From: Pleurotus ostreatus/Saccharomyces cerevisiae fusant
Taxonomy: Eukaryota; Opisthokonta
DNA: 51,573 nucleotides
Assembly (NCBI GenBank): GCA_024196135.1
Contig: JAMQCK010000139.1
Span: 1 to 51,573 of the forward strand
Reading direction: 5' to 3'
Part shown: positions 12,301 through 21,581 of the stretch, piece by piece
Layout: the number at the start of each line of letters is the position of its first letter
How positions within the stretch are numbered: the first letter of the stretch is position 1
Program-made: the position numbers and the translations under genes
Notes under the pieces: model-generated
The model's database searches: none
The model's input: the letters and a program-made list of their open reading frames with translations, nothing else
Told to the model about the DNA's origin: nothing

Positions 12301-12475
12301 GCTGCACATCACGCGCGACGCGATCTTCACGACCGCCGTCGGCCACAGCTCGAAGCGCACGCTCGCGAGCTGGCATGTGACGGCGCCGGAGGAGGTGGTG
12401 GATAATATGCTCAGGTTGGTGGGGGAGGAGCCGGAGAGGGGGCAGGAGGCGGCGAAGGCGGAGAGTAATTTGTGA
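9355..12475 (+). CDS. TPS2: Trehalose-6-phosphate phosphatase with N-terminal synthase-like domain (Tps2 type)
   Basis: This cytosolic enzyme dephosphorylates trehalose-6-phosphate to trehalose. Seven exons (9355–9910, 9961–10643, 10693–10871, 10926–11139, 11196–11756, 11825–12091, 12158–12475) give 925 residues, the usual length for fungal Tps2. The N-terminal GT20 half keeps 'LIWIHDYHLLLVPKFIR', 'IGFFIHTPFPSSEVYR' and 'DGMNTTSMEFVVAQ'. Two features of active synthases are changed: the 'SNRLPV' Arg motif is 'CHYLPV', and the Gly-rich GGL loop is absent. The domain is therefore probably structural, as in yeast Tps2. The C-terminal HAD phosphatase has the nucleophile motif 'FLFDYDGTLAPI' (about residue 570), 'IISGRDGQFLE', 'GFSAEHGGF' and the acidic 'FCAGDDKTDEDMF' motif split by the last intron. 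The gene stands alone between two outward-facing repeat arrays. Confidence 0.95.
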
Positions 12476-12844
12476 GTTGATGAGGAGGTGATGTGCTGGG
12501 TGAGGAAGGTGGAGGGAGCAGGAGCATATAGAAGGCAGTCTGAAGCATCAACCAATGTATCATATGGGCTTAGACGGACGGGGCTCGTGGGGCGCATTTT
12601 GAGATGCGCGTATCTCTTACCTACCATGCGTATAGTTAGCTATTAGACACGGACGCTAGACATGCCTCGATACCTACAGCTGTGTAGTTTAGGCATTCGG
12701 TTTTTATGCAATGCTTTTCAACGTCTTGCTGGGCGTCCATTGGAAAGAAATTAGTACGGCACGCTAGGGAGGATTTGTTGGGTGGCACTGCGGATGCAGC
12801 GGCCATACAGCAGAAGTTGTGGCACCGGGACTGAGGCTTCCCGC
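12476..12844. other. TPS2 3' flank
   Basis: This holds the 3' untranslated region and flank of TPS2. I see no gene or RNA in it. Confidence 0.5.
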
Positions 12845-13655
12845 GCTTCTGGCCGCCTTCGCGCCGCAGATAGGCGCCGCCTCGATTTCAGCATGAGGCG
12901 GGGAGTATATAAAAACACGAGAGCGAGAAAATGCTTCTCTTTCCACCCTCGTCCGCCAGCGACCGCCGCGCTCGACCCGCACAGGACGTTGAGTCCTTAT
13001 TCTCGAGCCGAAGCCTGCCTGCTCGCCTGTCGCCGTGCGAGTATGTGGGTGCCGTGTGTTGAGCCTTCCGCACGGCTCGCTGCCGTTGTATATGCTCTGC
13101 GTCCATCCGCAAAGTTCACCTCGAGAGCAAAAAAGCAAGGCGTACTTACGTCCTGCGAAGACGTCGGGACTTACCTCACGGCGCCTAGCCATCCACCCTT
13201 CTCGTCTGTGTAATATTCGAAAGTGCCTTTCGCACCTTCCGAGACGCTACCCAGCTTGATCACCTCCCAACGGGAGACCGCTCGTCGGGGCGAAAAGTCC
13301 AGTCCGCACGAAATGCAGTAATCGTGGCGTGGAAGGTCCTGCCTTCGCGCCCTTGCATGCGTGTGGATGCAGGATCTTGAGCTACGGCGGGTGGGACCAC
13401 TGAGGGGCGAATTCTCGGGAGCCATGAAAGGTTCCCCGTTTATTGGCAGGAATACGAGTTACGGGTAACCAAGGGTGGATCGGCTGCTCGAGAGATGGAC
13501 ATTCGCACGGAGGAGCGCGAGGACATATTCGATGGCCAGTGCTATAGACTCATGGCGGTGCGCGTTGACTATGGTCAGTCGTGTGTGTAAAAGCTGCTGG
13601 ACGAGCCTTGGGCGCTTGTGCGTCGAATTTTTGGACCTTCCTCGCTGCTATGGCG
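12845..13655 (+). repeat. TATA-bearing dispersed repeat, copy C (points right)
   Basis: This is the same family as copies A and B, in the opposite orientation. The order is a 'GCAGATAGGCGCCGCCTCG' lead-in, a GTATATAA box at 12905–12912, the conserved 'CTCGTCCGCCAGCGACCG' block, then the end with 'GTCGAATTTTTGGACC' at about 13623. Between copies C and D the sequence 'ATGTGGGTGCCGTGTGTTGAG' less its last base is identical, but the reading frame diverges at once afterwards. This argues against a conserved peptide. Confidence 0.78.
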
Positions 13656-13854
13656 ATCCGGCATCTTTGCGGGGGTGTCTCCCTACGCGTATGAATAAAT
13701 ATTTCGACACATACTGTAAGAATGTGTACTCGGAGGCGGCTTGCGGTTTGAATGTAATGCTGTTCCAACGTCGAGCTGTGGCAAGTATCAGTAGATGGGT
13801 AGGCGGATAGGTGGTACCACTCACGCTAAGTTTTAAATTGGGGCACCTCGACTT

Positions 13855-14670
13855 CGCGCGCTTCTACCCGCGCTGACGCCGCAGATAGGCGCCGCCTCGC
13901 TTTTGGCATGAGGCTGGGTGTATATAAGAGCACGAGAATGCGGAAGGACTTCTCTCTTCACCCTCGTCCATCAGCGACCGCCGCGCTCGACACGCACAGG
14001 ACCCCCGGTCCTCATTCTCGAGCGAAAACCTGCGTGCTCGTCCTTTGACGGGCAAGCATGTGGGTGCCGTGTGTTGAGAACTTCCGCACGGTCCGCTGCC
14101 GTTGGACATGTTCTGCGTTCTTCCCAGACAGTCTGTCTCGAGAGCAAATGATGGGGCGTGCGAGGACTTGCCCTGCCAATATCCAGCTGGGTAAGCCCCG
14201 ACGTCCAGCCATCCATCCTTCTCTAGCTGTTCTGCCCATTCCTACCATCGCGCATCTTGGGCCAATCTTACGGCGGTAATCACCTTCCCAAAGGGAAGAC
14301 ACCCTTCATCGCGAAAAGACCAGTCCACTTTGGGTGTAGCTTCTGCGGCGTTGTAGGCTTCGCCCTCGACGCCCATGCACACGTTTGGATGCGGGTTCTT
14401 CAGCTGTGCTGTGGTGCGATTATCCTCGAAGTTGCCGAGGAATGGCGACTGTGTAGGATGTCATGGGCAGGCAAATTTGGGGTCAAGGGCAACCAAGGGT
14501 GGATTGGCTGCTCGAGAGATGAACGTTGGAGGAGCGCCGGGAGATGTTCGATGGCCAGTGCGATAGACTTAAGGTGGTGCACGGTGACCATGGTCAGTCG
14601 TGTATGTAGCCGCTGCTGGACGAGCACTGGGCGCTTCTGTGTCGAATTTTTGGACCTTTGTCGCGCTTCG
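13855..14670 (+). repeat. TATA-bearing dispersed repeat, copy D (points right)
   Basis: This is the fourth copy, head-to-tail with copy C at a box-to-box distance of about 1,015 bp. The GTATATAA box is at 13920–13927. The downstream block 'CAGCGACCGCCGCGCTCGAC' is shared exactly with copy C. Copies C and D share the 3' section 'CGATGGCCAGTGC' through 'GTCGAATTTTTGGACC'. A 140-aa open frame (14257–14679) covers the 3' half but is not preserved in frame across the copies. Confidence 0.78.
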
Positions 14671-15170
14671 ATGCGATAGTAGCGCTGTACAACAGCATTA
14701 TTGCTGAACCGTACGGAAACACATTGCGGAATCCATTTTCGCCCGTACCAGAATTTGCCAGTCACCCTCGCGATTGCGTTAGGAAGGCATATGGACGTGA
14801 GACCAGGAAGGAGAAGATACTCAGAGTCGTCATCAAGGTCATAGGGATTGAGGTATGCATGAAGCAGATCATATTGCAGTAGGAACAGCATGTTCAAGGT
14901 TTGAAGCTTTTGTGTCAATGACTTCGCAATGAATTCAGAAGCCAGGTAATCAGAGTCAGGCCGCCAAGGTAAGAACCGCAGACGAGGGACATCACAGAGC
15001 ACTGCACGAATATTCCAGATACCAGGACGTAAGGCATGAAGAGGTCGTGAGGAGGACGTGGGGGACGATGACGGTATTTGGCTTTGTGTGTTTGTACGTG
15101 TTTCTGACGTGGCGTCCGGACGCGATCCCAGTCGAAAACGCATCCGCTCCGTCCATCCTCCTCGTTCCTC
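14671..15170. other. Intergenic, SEC24 upstream region
   Basis: No gene is supported. This holds the right flank of repeat copy D and the promoter of the Sec24 gene. Minus-strand open frames here lack motifs. Confidence 0.5.
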
Positions 15171-18100
15171 ATGGCGACGCCCGCTCAGCAACTTCCTCCA
15201 GGATGGGTCGCGGAATGGTGCGCGCGCAGAATCACCTCTGCGAAAAATCAGCTCATCTTTGCCCAGGGATCCCAACGCACAGCGTTACCTCTTCATTGGT
15301 GCGCTACATACCCAGTGATCATGCACGCCCCGCTCATCTGCCCCTTCAGAGTCCGCGACCGGCCAGACCCAGTGGGAACTTCCGGGTGCCCCAGGCGCCC
15401 CCAACCCTGCTGGCTCACCCCCGCCAGGCTCGCACCACCACACAAAACGGCGTCAATACGCGGCTGGTCAGACTCAGGCGTACTACGGCACGGAGGGAGG
15501 CGGCGGCGGCTATCAAGAGCCCGCAGGATACGGGGCCGTTCCCGCTGCTGGAACCCCCATCCCCGGCCAGCCCCCCGTGCACCCTGCGTACGCGTCGCCC
15601 CCAGCGCCAGGCGGTCAGCTCTTCACTCCCGGGTTATCGGGCGAGGCACCCGTGCCCGTCGCGCAGCCCTCGTACTTCGCCCCGCCCCAGGATGGCGCCC
15701 CATCGATGATCAGCCCCGCGGATCAGTTTGGGTACCCGCAGGGCGCGCCTGCTGCCGCTGCGCCGCCAGGCGTCGCGGGGCTTACCAGTCAGTTCGGCCA
15801 GATGGGTCTCGGCGGCGGCGACGCGTACAAGCCCTTCCAGCTCTACACCACGAACCTGCTCACCTCGCCGCCTGACGCGCGCGACCTCGTTCGCCCGCCT
15901 CCTGAGATCCGTCTTCCTCCCAACGCGAGCGTGTCCCCCTCGCCGCTTGCGAACGCCGACGCGTCATATCAACGTAGTACGATCAACGCGATCCCAACAT
16001 CGTCCTCCCTGCTCGCCAAGTCGAAGCTCCCCTTCGGTCTCGTTCTCACACCGTACCGCTCGGTCAAGGAGGACGAGGCGGTCCCGGTCGTGACGGACAC
16101 GATCATCGCCCGCTGTCGTCGCTGCCGGACGTATATTAACCCGTACGTGCAATTCATCGACGGCGGCAACCGCTGGCGCTGCTGCATGTGCAACATGTCG
16201 AACGAGGTCCCGCAGCTCTTTGACTGGGATCAGGTCAGGAATCAGCCGGGCGACCGCTGGGCGCGCCCTGAGCTGAACTATGGTGTCGTCGAGTATGTCG
16301 CGCCGGCGGACTACATGATTCGCCCGCCGCAGCCGCCGACGTACGTCTTCTTGATCGACGTGAGCCATCCCGCGGTGCAATCGGGTATGGTGGCCACCGC
16401 CGCGCGCGCGATCCTCGAGAACTTGGAGCGCATCCCGGACGAGGATGGGCGCACGAAGATCGCCATCATCTGCTACGACGTCTCCCTGTACTTCTTCTCT
16501 ATGCCCCCTGGAACTACTGACTGCGCTATGCTCGTCGTCTCCGACACCGACGACGTCTTCTTGCCCAAGCCCACCGACTTGCTCGTCAACCTCGCAGAAG
16601 CGCGCGCTTCGCTCGAATCTCTCCTCGGTCGCCTGCCTGATATCTTCGCCGAGAACAGCATCATCGGCAGTGCCATGGGACCGGGTTTGCAGGCAGCATA
16701 CAAGCTCATGGTGCGTGACGTCTGTTGCATACAACGCATCAGTTCTGACTTTCGCCTCAGTCCGCATTCGGTGGCAAGATCATCGTGCTTTCCGCCAGCT
16801 TGCCCAACATCGGCGCCGGTGCGCTCAAGAACCGGGAGGACCCCAAGATCTTGGGCACCTCGAAGGAGTCGAGTCTTCTGCAGGCGGCGTCGCCATTCTA
16901 CAAGACGTTCGCGATCGACTGCTCGCGCGCGCAAATAACCGTGGACATGTTCTTGTTCAGCGCGTCGTACCAGGATGTCGCAAGTCTTGGTAGGCCTTCC
17001 ATTGTGCTGCCCGCTGGTTCTCAAGCTTACAGTGTTTCTTAGCCTGCCTCCCGCACTACACCACCGGCCAGACCTTCTACTACCCGTCATTCAACGCGGC
17101 ACGGTCAGAAGATGCTGTCAAGTTCGCGCACGAGTTTGGCGCAGTGCTGGCGATGCCGATCATGTTAGAGGCGGTCATGCGTGTACGCGCGTCGCGTGGG
17201 TTGCGGATGGCGTCGTTCCACGGCAACTTCTTCGTGCGCTCAACCGATCTGCTCGCGATGCCGACTGTGCCGCAAGACCAGTCGTATGCGATCGAGGTGC
17301 AGATTGAGGAGAACATCTCGTCGCCGTTTGTGGTCTTCCAGACCGCGGTGTTGCATACGAGCTGCTATGGTACGTGGCGTGCTTAGGGGTTCAGGTGCAT
17401 ATAGCTGACGCACGACATGCAGGGGAGCGCAGAATTCGTGTCATTACCACCGCCCTGCCGACGACGTCCAATTTGTCCGAGCTCTTCGCTTCCGCAGATC
17501 AGGTCGCCCTTGCCACCCTCCTCGCCAACAAGGCCGTCGAACGCACGCTGACGCACAAGCTTGAGGACGCGCGCGACGGCCTCTTCCAGCGCCTCGTCGA
17601 CATCCTTGTCGCCTACCGCAACAGCATGACCGCCGGCGGCGCGGGCGCGTCCTCCCAGCTCGCCATCGCCGAGAACATGAAGATGCTGCCCGTGCTCGTG
17701 CTGGGCCTGCTCAAGAACGTGGGCATTCGACAGAGCGCGCAGATCCCGCCCGACATCCGCGCGTACGCGCAGGCGCTGCTAACGTCGCTGCCGAGCCAGC
17801 TGCTGATCCCGTACATCTACCCGAACTTCTACTCGCTGCACAATATGCCGCCGGAGGCGGGCGTGGTGGGCGAGGCGGGGGTGATGCTGCCACCGCCGCT
17901 GCCGCTGTCGAGCGAGCGGCTGGAGAGGCATGGGCTGTACTTGATCGAGGACGGGCAGACGATGTTTTTGTGGATTGGAAGGGACGCGGTGCCGCAACTG
18001 GTGATGGATGTGTTTGATCTGCCGAGTTATGAGGTGTTGAGGGGTGGGAAGGTGAGTTCTGGCTGATCTTAGGTGAAGGAGAGGATCATAAACTGACGCA

Positions 18101-18463
18101 TACATCAAGACGACCCTGCCGCTGCTCGACAACCCGTTCTCACAGCGCATCAACGCGATCATCCAAAAGACGCGCGAGATGCGCCGGGGGCCGTACTACC
18201 CGCACCTATACGTCGTGAAGGAGGACGGCGAGCCGGCGCTGCGGTTGTGGGCGCTGAGCATGCTCATCCAGGACCGCGCGGACGTGCTCCCGAGCTACTC
18301 GCAGTTCTTGACGTCGATTCGGGAAAAGGTGTGTAGTTGACATCTTGCCTCTTGACATCCTGCCTCCTTCATCGTTCAAGCGTCCTCCGTTGTCCACTCG
18401 TGTCGCAGTTGGCTGACCAACACGCTCCCTTCCCAGGTCAACGGCGGCAGCGGCGGCTACTGA
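15171..18463 (+). CDS. SEC24: COPII coat subunit Sec24 with an N-terminal WW domain
   Basis: Sec24 is the cargo-selecting adaptor of the COPII coat at ER exit sites. Eight exons (15171–15217, 15267–15298, 15350–16710, 16761–16989, 17043–17369, 17423–18051, 18110–18328, 18437–18463) sum to 2,871 nt, or 956 residues. Residues ~8–38, built from the first three exons, form a WW domain: '[19 protein letters not shown]' then '[12 protein letters not shown]', with both Trp and the closing Pro. A Pro/Gly/Gln-rich linker follows. The Sec23/24 zinc finger is '[14 protein letters not shown]' plus 'RWRCCMC'. The trunk ('[16 protein letters not shown]'), beta-sandwich, helical ('[17 protein letters not shown]') and gelsolin-like ('[13 protein letters not shown]') regions are all present. 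In-frame GTG 15577 is not the start, because the frame continues upstream through spliced exons. Exons 1 and 2 are short, so the N-terminus is inferred, but frame and motif agree. Confidence 0.93.
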
Positions 18464-18913
18464 GCGCGGCGGTAAATTATGATGTTGTTGCGTGCTTTCT
18501 CGGACTGGAGCCGCAGAGGTGCCCGGGTTCTGTTCTTCTGATGCGGAATTGTCCAGTAGATATGTTATCGCTCGATTCTGAATTGAGCGTTCTTTCTTCA
18601 TCGTCGAGCGTTCTTTCTTCATCGTCGAGTGTTCTTTCTTCATCGTCGAGCGTTCTTTCTCCATCGTCGAGCGATCGTTCTTCATCGTCTGGCTGTGTTG
18701 TTTCCTCTGGTGGATCGGATCGCGTCGAATGTGCTTGAAGCTCTTCTTTATCGACAGCATTATATTCAACCGGTGAAGAGGTGCTAACGTGCAGGTCATT
18801 ATGGGAGGCTAGATCACTGGCGAGAGAAAATGGCTAGGATACGATATATAAAGGAGTGCGTAGGTGAGTCCGCGAGCTTTGTAGCAAGGCCGAAGCTGAT
18901 CTAGGAATATTAC
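18464..18913. other. Convergent intergenic region (SEC24 / DUF6699 gene)
   Basis: This is the 3' flank shared by two converging genes. It holds the 21-bp tandem repeat listed separately. No gene is seen. Confidence 0.5.
18585..18689. repeat. 21-bp minisatellite, five units
   Basis: Five consecutive 21-bp units begin 'GAGCGTTCTTTCTTC' and end 'ATCGTC'. Units 1 and 2 are identical; unit 5 is the most diverged. Because 21 is a multiple of three, the minus strand reads as a repeated heptapeptide, but that frame belongs to no supported gene. Confidence 0.9.
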
Positions 18914-20364
18914 TCAAGCATCCTCGTCCGGCCGCGGGCACGTCTTGATCTCCCACAACCCATTCCGCCCCTTTGCAATTCCACAGAAAATAATGTCCGC
19001 ACCCAGGAAGTCGATCCTCTTGATCCCCTCGCCCTTCATCTCCTCGCTATACCCGCATCGCTCCCTGTACGCTGCTATCACCTCCGCGCGGTCGTCCCCG
19101 TTCAGCACCACATTATAGACGTGCTGCACCTGGATCTGCTTGTGCAGCTTCCCGCACAGCTGCTCGAGCACGTCCCGGACGGTGATGCCAATGGGGTTGC
19201 TCGCGCGCACGCGCACGAGCCAGGGGAGCTTCTTGTGGAAGAGGAAGATGTCGTCGTGCGCGGCGGGGACGAGGGCGAGCTGGTAGAGGTCGGCCTCGGT
19301 CGCGTAGCGCTGCTGCGCGGGGAGGAAGACCTCCTCGGGGAGGGGGTAGTGGCGGAGGTTGTAGGCGAGGGCGGGCGGCTTGCGCGTGTGGTGCTCGAGG
19401 AGGGCGTGCGGGCGGCCGCGGCGGGTGCGGCTGGGGGCGCGGACTGGGGGAGTGGGGATGGGAAGGTGAGTGGGTGTATGCGGTGCGGGGAGTAGGATAG
19501 GACGCACCTGGGCTGGGGATGACGGGTTTGCAGAGGCGCCCGCGGCCAAATAATCCCCGCGCTGGCTTGTAGTCCGGCCGCCAGTCCGTGGGACGCGCCG
19601 CGCGTATCCTGTCGTCGTATACAGCGATATCGGCACCCTGATACAGCGGTCTGTGGCCATGCGTTAGATGCACACGCTCGTCTGAGTAGATCGTCTGGGG
19701 CGACCCCGCATACATCCCTGGGCGGCGCCCATCGTCGCTGTTGGGCAGAATGGCCGGGAGGGACATGCTGCTCGCGTTGTACGGCGTGTAGTGGGGACTG
19801 CCTGGCAGCGGCTGCGGCCTGGCCAGCGTCGACCACGGCGGCAGCTGGGCCGGCGCAGACGCTGCGGTGTAGATTTGTGGCATGCGCGGACGGTGCCCGC
19901 CCCAGGACATACGACGAGGAGAGTACATCGCGCCGTTGGGATCGTACGAGTAGTACTCGTCCGGGACAGGTGGTGGTCCGCGCTGGAAAGCAGGGATAGT
20001 ATCGGGCGGAATGTCGAACTGGTAGCCGCCGACGTTTGCAGACGGGTCCGACCAGGGCGGTAGGCTAGGGAGGGCGTCAAATCGCGTCTGGGCACGTATG
20101 GCATACTTCCTGACCGTACTGGGCTGCAGGCGCTGTGTCAGCGCCTCTCAGACAAGCTGGTATGCACTATGTGGCACGCACCTCATTTGCGCGCTCATTC
20201 TGCTCCTGCCCCGCGCCCGAATTGGTGGCGAGTTGGATGGTGGGGGAATGCGATGCGATGCGTATGCTGGTGCGGTGGAATGTGTGTGGGTAGAGGTTGG
20301 AGGCAAGAAGTGTATATGAGTGGCGCGCCGCGCAGGTCAACAAACGGTTTCCGTTTTGGGACAA
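18914..20364 (-). CDS. DUF6699-domain protein
   Basis: This is a basidiomycete protein of unknown function. Three exons (20364–20182, 20132–19508, 19443–18914) total 1,338 nt, or 445 residues. The N-terminal ~300 residues are Pro/Ser/Tyr-rich and disordered ('PALPSL'-type linkers, 'FDIPPDTIPAFQRGPPP'). The C-terminal ~150 residues match DUF6699 as I know it: 'PHALLEHHTRKPPALAYNLR', 'LPWLVRVRASNPIGITVRDV', 'LEQLCGKLHKQIQVQHVYNV' and 'RIDFLGADIIFCGI'. The domain is common and multicopy in Agaricomycetes, and its biochemical role is unknown. The start at 20364 is the only in-frame Met in the first open stretch. That first exon is low-complexity, so the true start is uncertain. It diverges from the hypothetical gene at 20480 across about 115 bp. 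Confidence 0.75.
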
Positions 20365-20479
20365 TAGCGCGGCGCCACTGATCCGCCATCAGCCCCGTGG
20401 CACATCAACACGGGCACTTGTGCGGGGGAAGCGCGCGCCTGGCGGGGACCGCTCTTCTTCCAGAACCCTCACCATCGAT

Positions 20480-21132
20480 ATGTATTGGCCGAGAGAAGTG
20501 AGGAGAGCCTTCAGAGCCGCCGTAGGGGCAGCAGGAAGCCACGACGATCAATTTCCTGGCGCTTACAACAAAATGCTTCATGCTCTGTTCACCTGCGAAA
20601 GCAGCTATATCGTCAAGCCCAACTACCTGCCTACGCTGGATGCATACGGATCCTCTGAGATCGTGATTTCATACGAGGTCTATATCAGAGGCGGGCCTGT
20701 GCTAGTGTTGCAAGTCAGGCCGCCCTGGCATCTGGACATCAAATCGCAACGAGCAGCGGCAGACCGACAACTTACTCAACGTATGCTTGACATCAAATGT
20801 GCATCGCTTCCCTTACTATTTGGCACGCACCCCATTGACCATCATGTGCAGTGACATCGCCATCATCCAGCAATTTCTACGGCATCAGTGCTATGGGCAC
20901 CAAACTCTGCTTTTATACATTCGATACACTCGACGACGCACTCAGCCCAGCACCTATCCCGGCCACTACCGTGGCAGTGGATACGGCGCCCAAGTCACGC
21001 TGGAATGAGGATATCCTTCGATCTTCGGCAAGGCGCCGATTGCGATTCATTGTCAAGGACATCGAAGATGGCTTGTTCTCCTCAGATTCGGATTCGTCTC
21101 TTTCATCCGCCCCGACTGGGTCCAGCGACTGA
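20480..21132 (+). CDS. Basidiomycete-specific hypothetical protein ('YGISAMGTK' family)
   Basis: Two exons (20480–20780 and 20852–21132) give 193 residues. The pattern is a helical start, 'YIVKPNYLP', a strand-rich stretch 'GGPVLVLQVRPPWHLDI', 'AAADRQL', then after the intron 'NFYGISAMGTKLCFYTFD', 'APKSRWNEDI' and a final helix ending in a Ser/Asp-rich tail. I recognise this as a multicopy Agaricomycete family with a beta-strand core that in longer members reads 'VEVKP'. That core resembles a PD-(D/E)xK nuclease-like fold, but here the corresponding stretch is 'LVLQVRPP', so the expected E-x-K residues are not present. The function is unknown. The upstream in-frame ATG at 20297 would overlap the divergent gene, so the start at 20480 is preferred. 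Confidence 0.7.
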
Positions 21133-21581
21133 TTTTTCTCTCTTCACGACTGATTTGTCTCTCTTGAAACGTGACAAAGACCTGCTTGTACAGTATGTGA
21201 CCTACAGCTACATATCGTGCATAAGAAGAAATTATGCATACGTTCAGAAGTGTCGGATAATTCCTACTCTGTACCACCTGTCCGGAGCTTGACTCTTTGC
21301 TCAACTCTGTTCGTGTTGTCCATAACCATGAATATCCCGCAGACTGAATATCTGTACGGGACCGTCTATTGCGTCTAAATGTCTATGCATCTAAATCAAT
21401 AACTACTTATACACCGTGACCACTAACATATGTGGATTCAAACAAGCCAACAGTCGCCACTTCGCAAGGTTACTGCGTTGGTGCTCGTTCATACTCGTCA
21501 GAATACTGTTCTTTCCCTATCCGGTGAGGACGTCTACCCCTTCGCCTACACATCAGCGGGAGTTTCTCACTCTTCCCCATC
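21133..21581. other. Convergent intergenic region
   Basis: This holds the 3' flanks of the hypothetical gene and the thioesterase gene. A short direct repeat of 'CTGATTT' plus 'TCTCTCTT'-type sequence lies near 21130–21165. No gene is seen. Confidence 0.45.

Noticed and set aside
14257..14679. 140-aa open frame in repeat copy D as an element-encoded protein
   Set aside because: Similar to the copy C frame over about 50 residues only, then interrupted. Copies A and B do not keep it.
15577..15579. GTG at 15577 as the Sec24 start
   Set aside because: Nuclear fungal genes start with ATG, and the frame continues upstream through two spliced exons that complete a WW domain.
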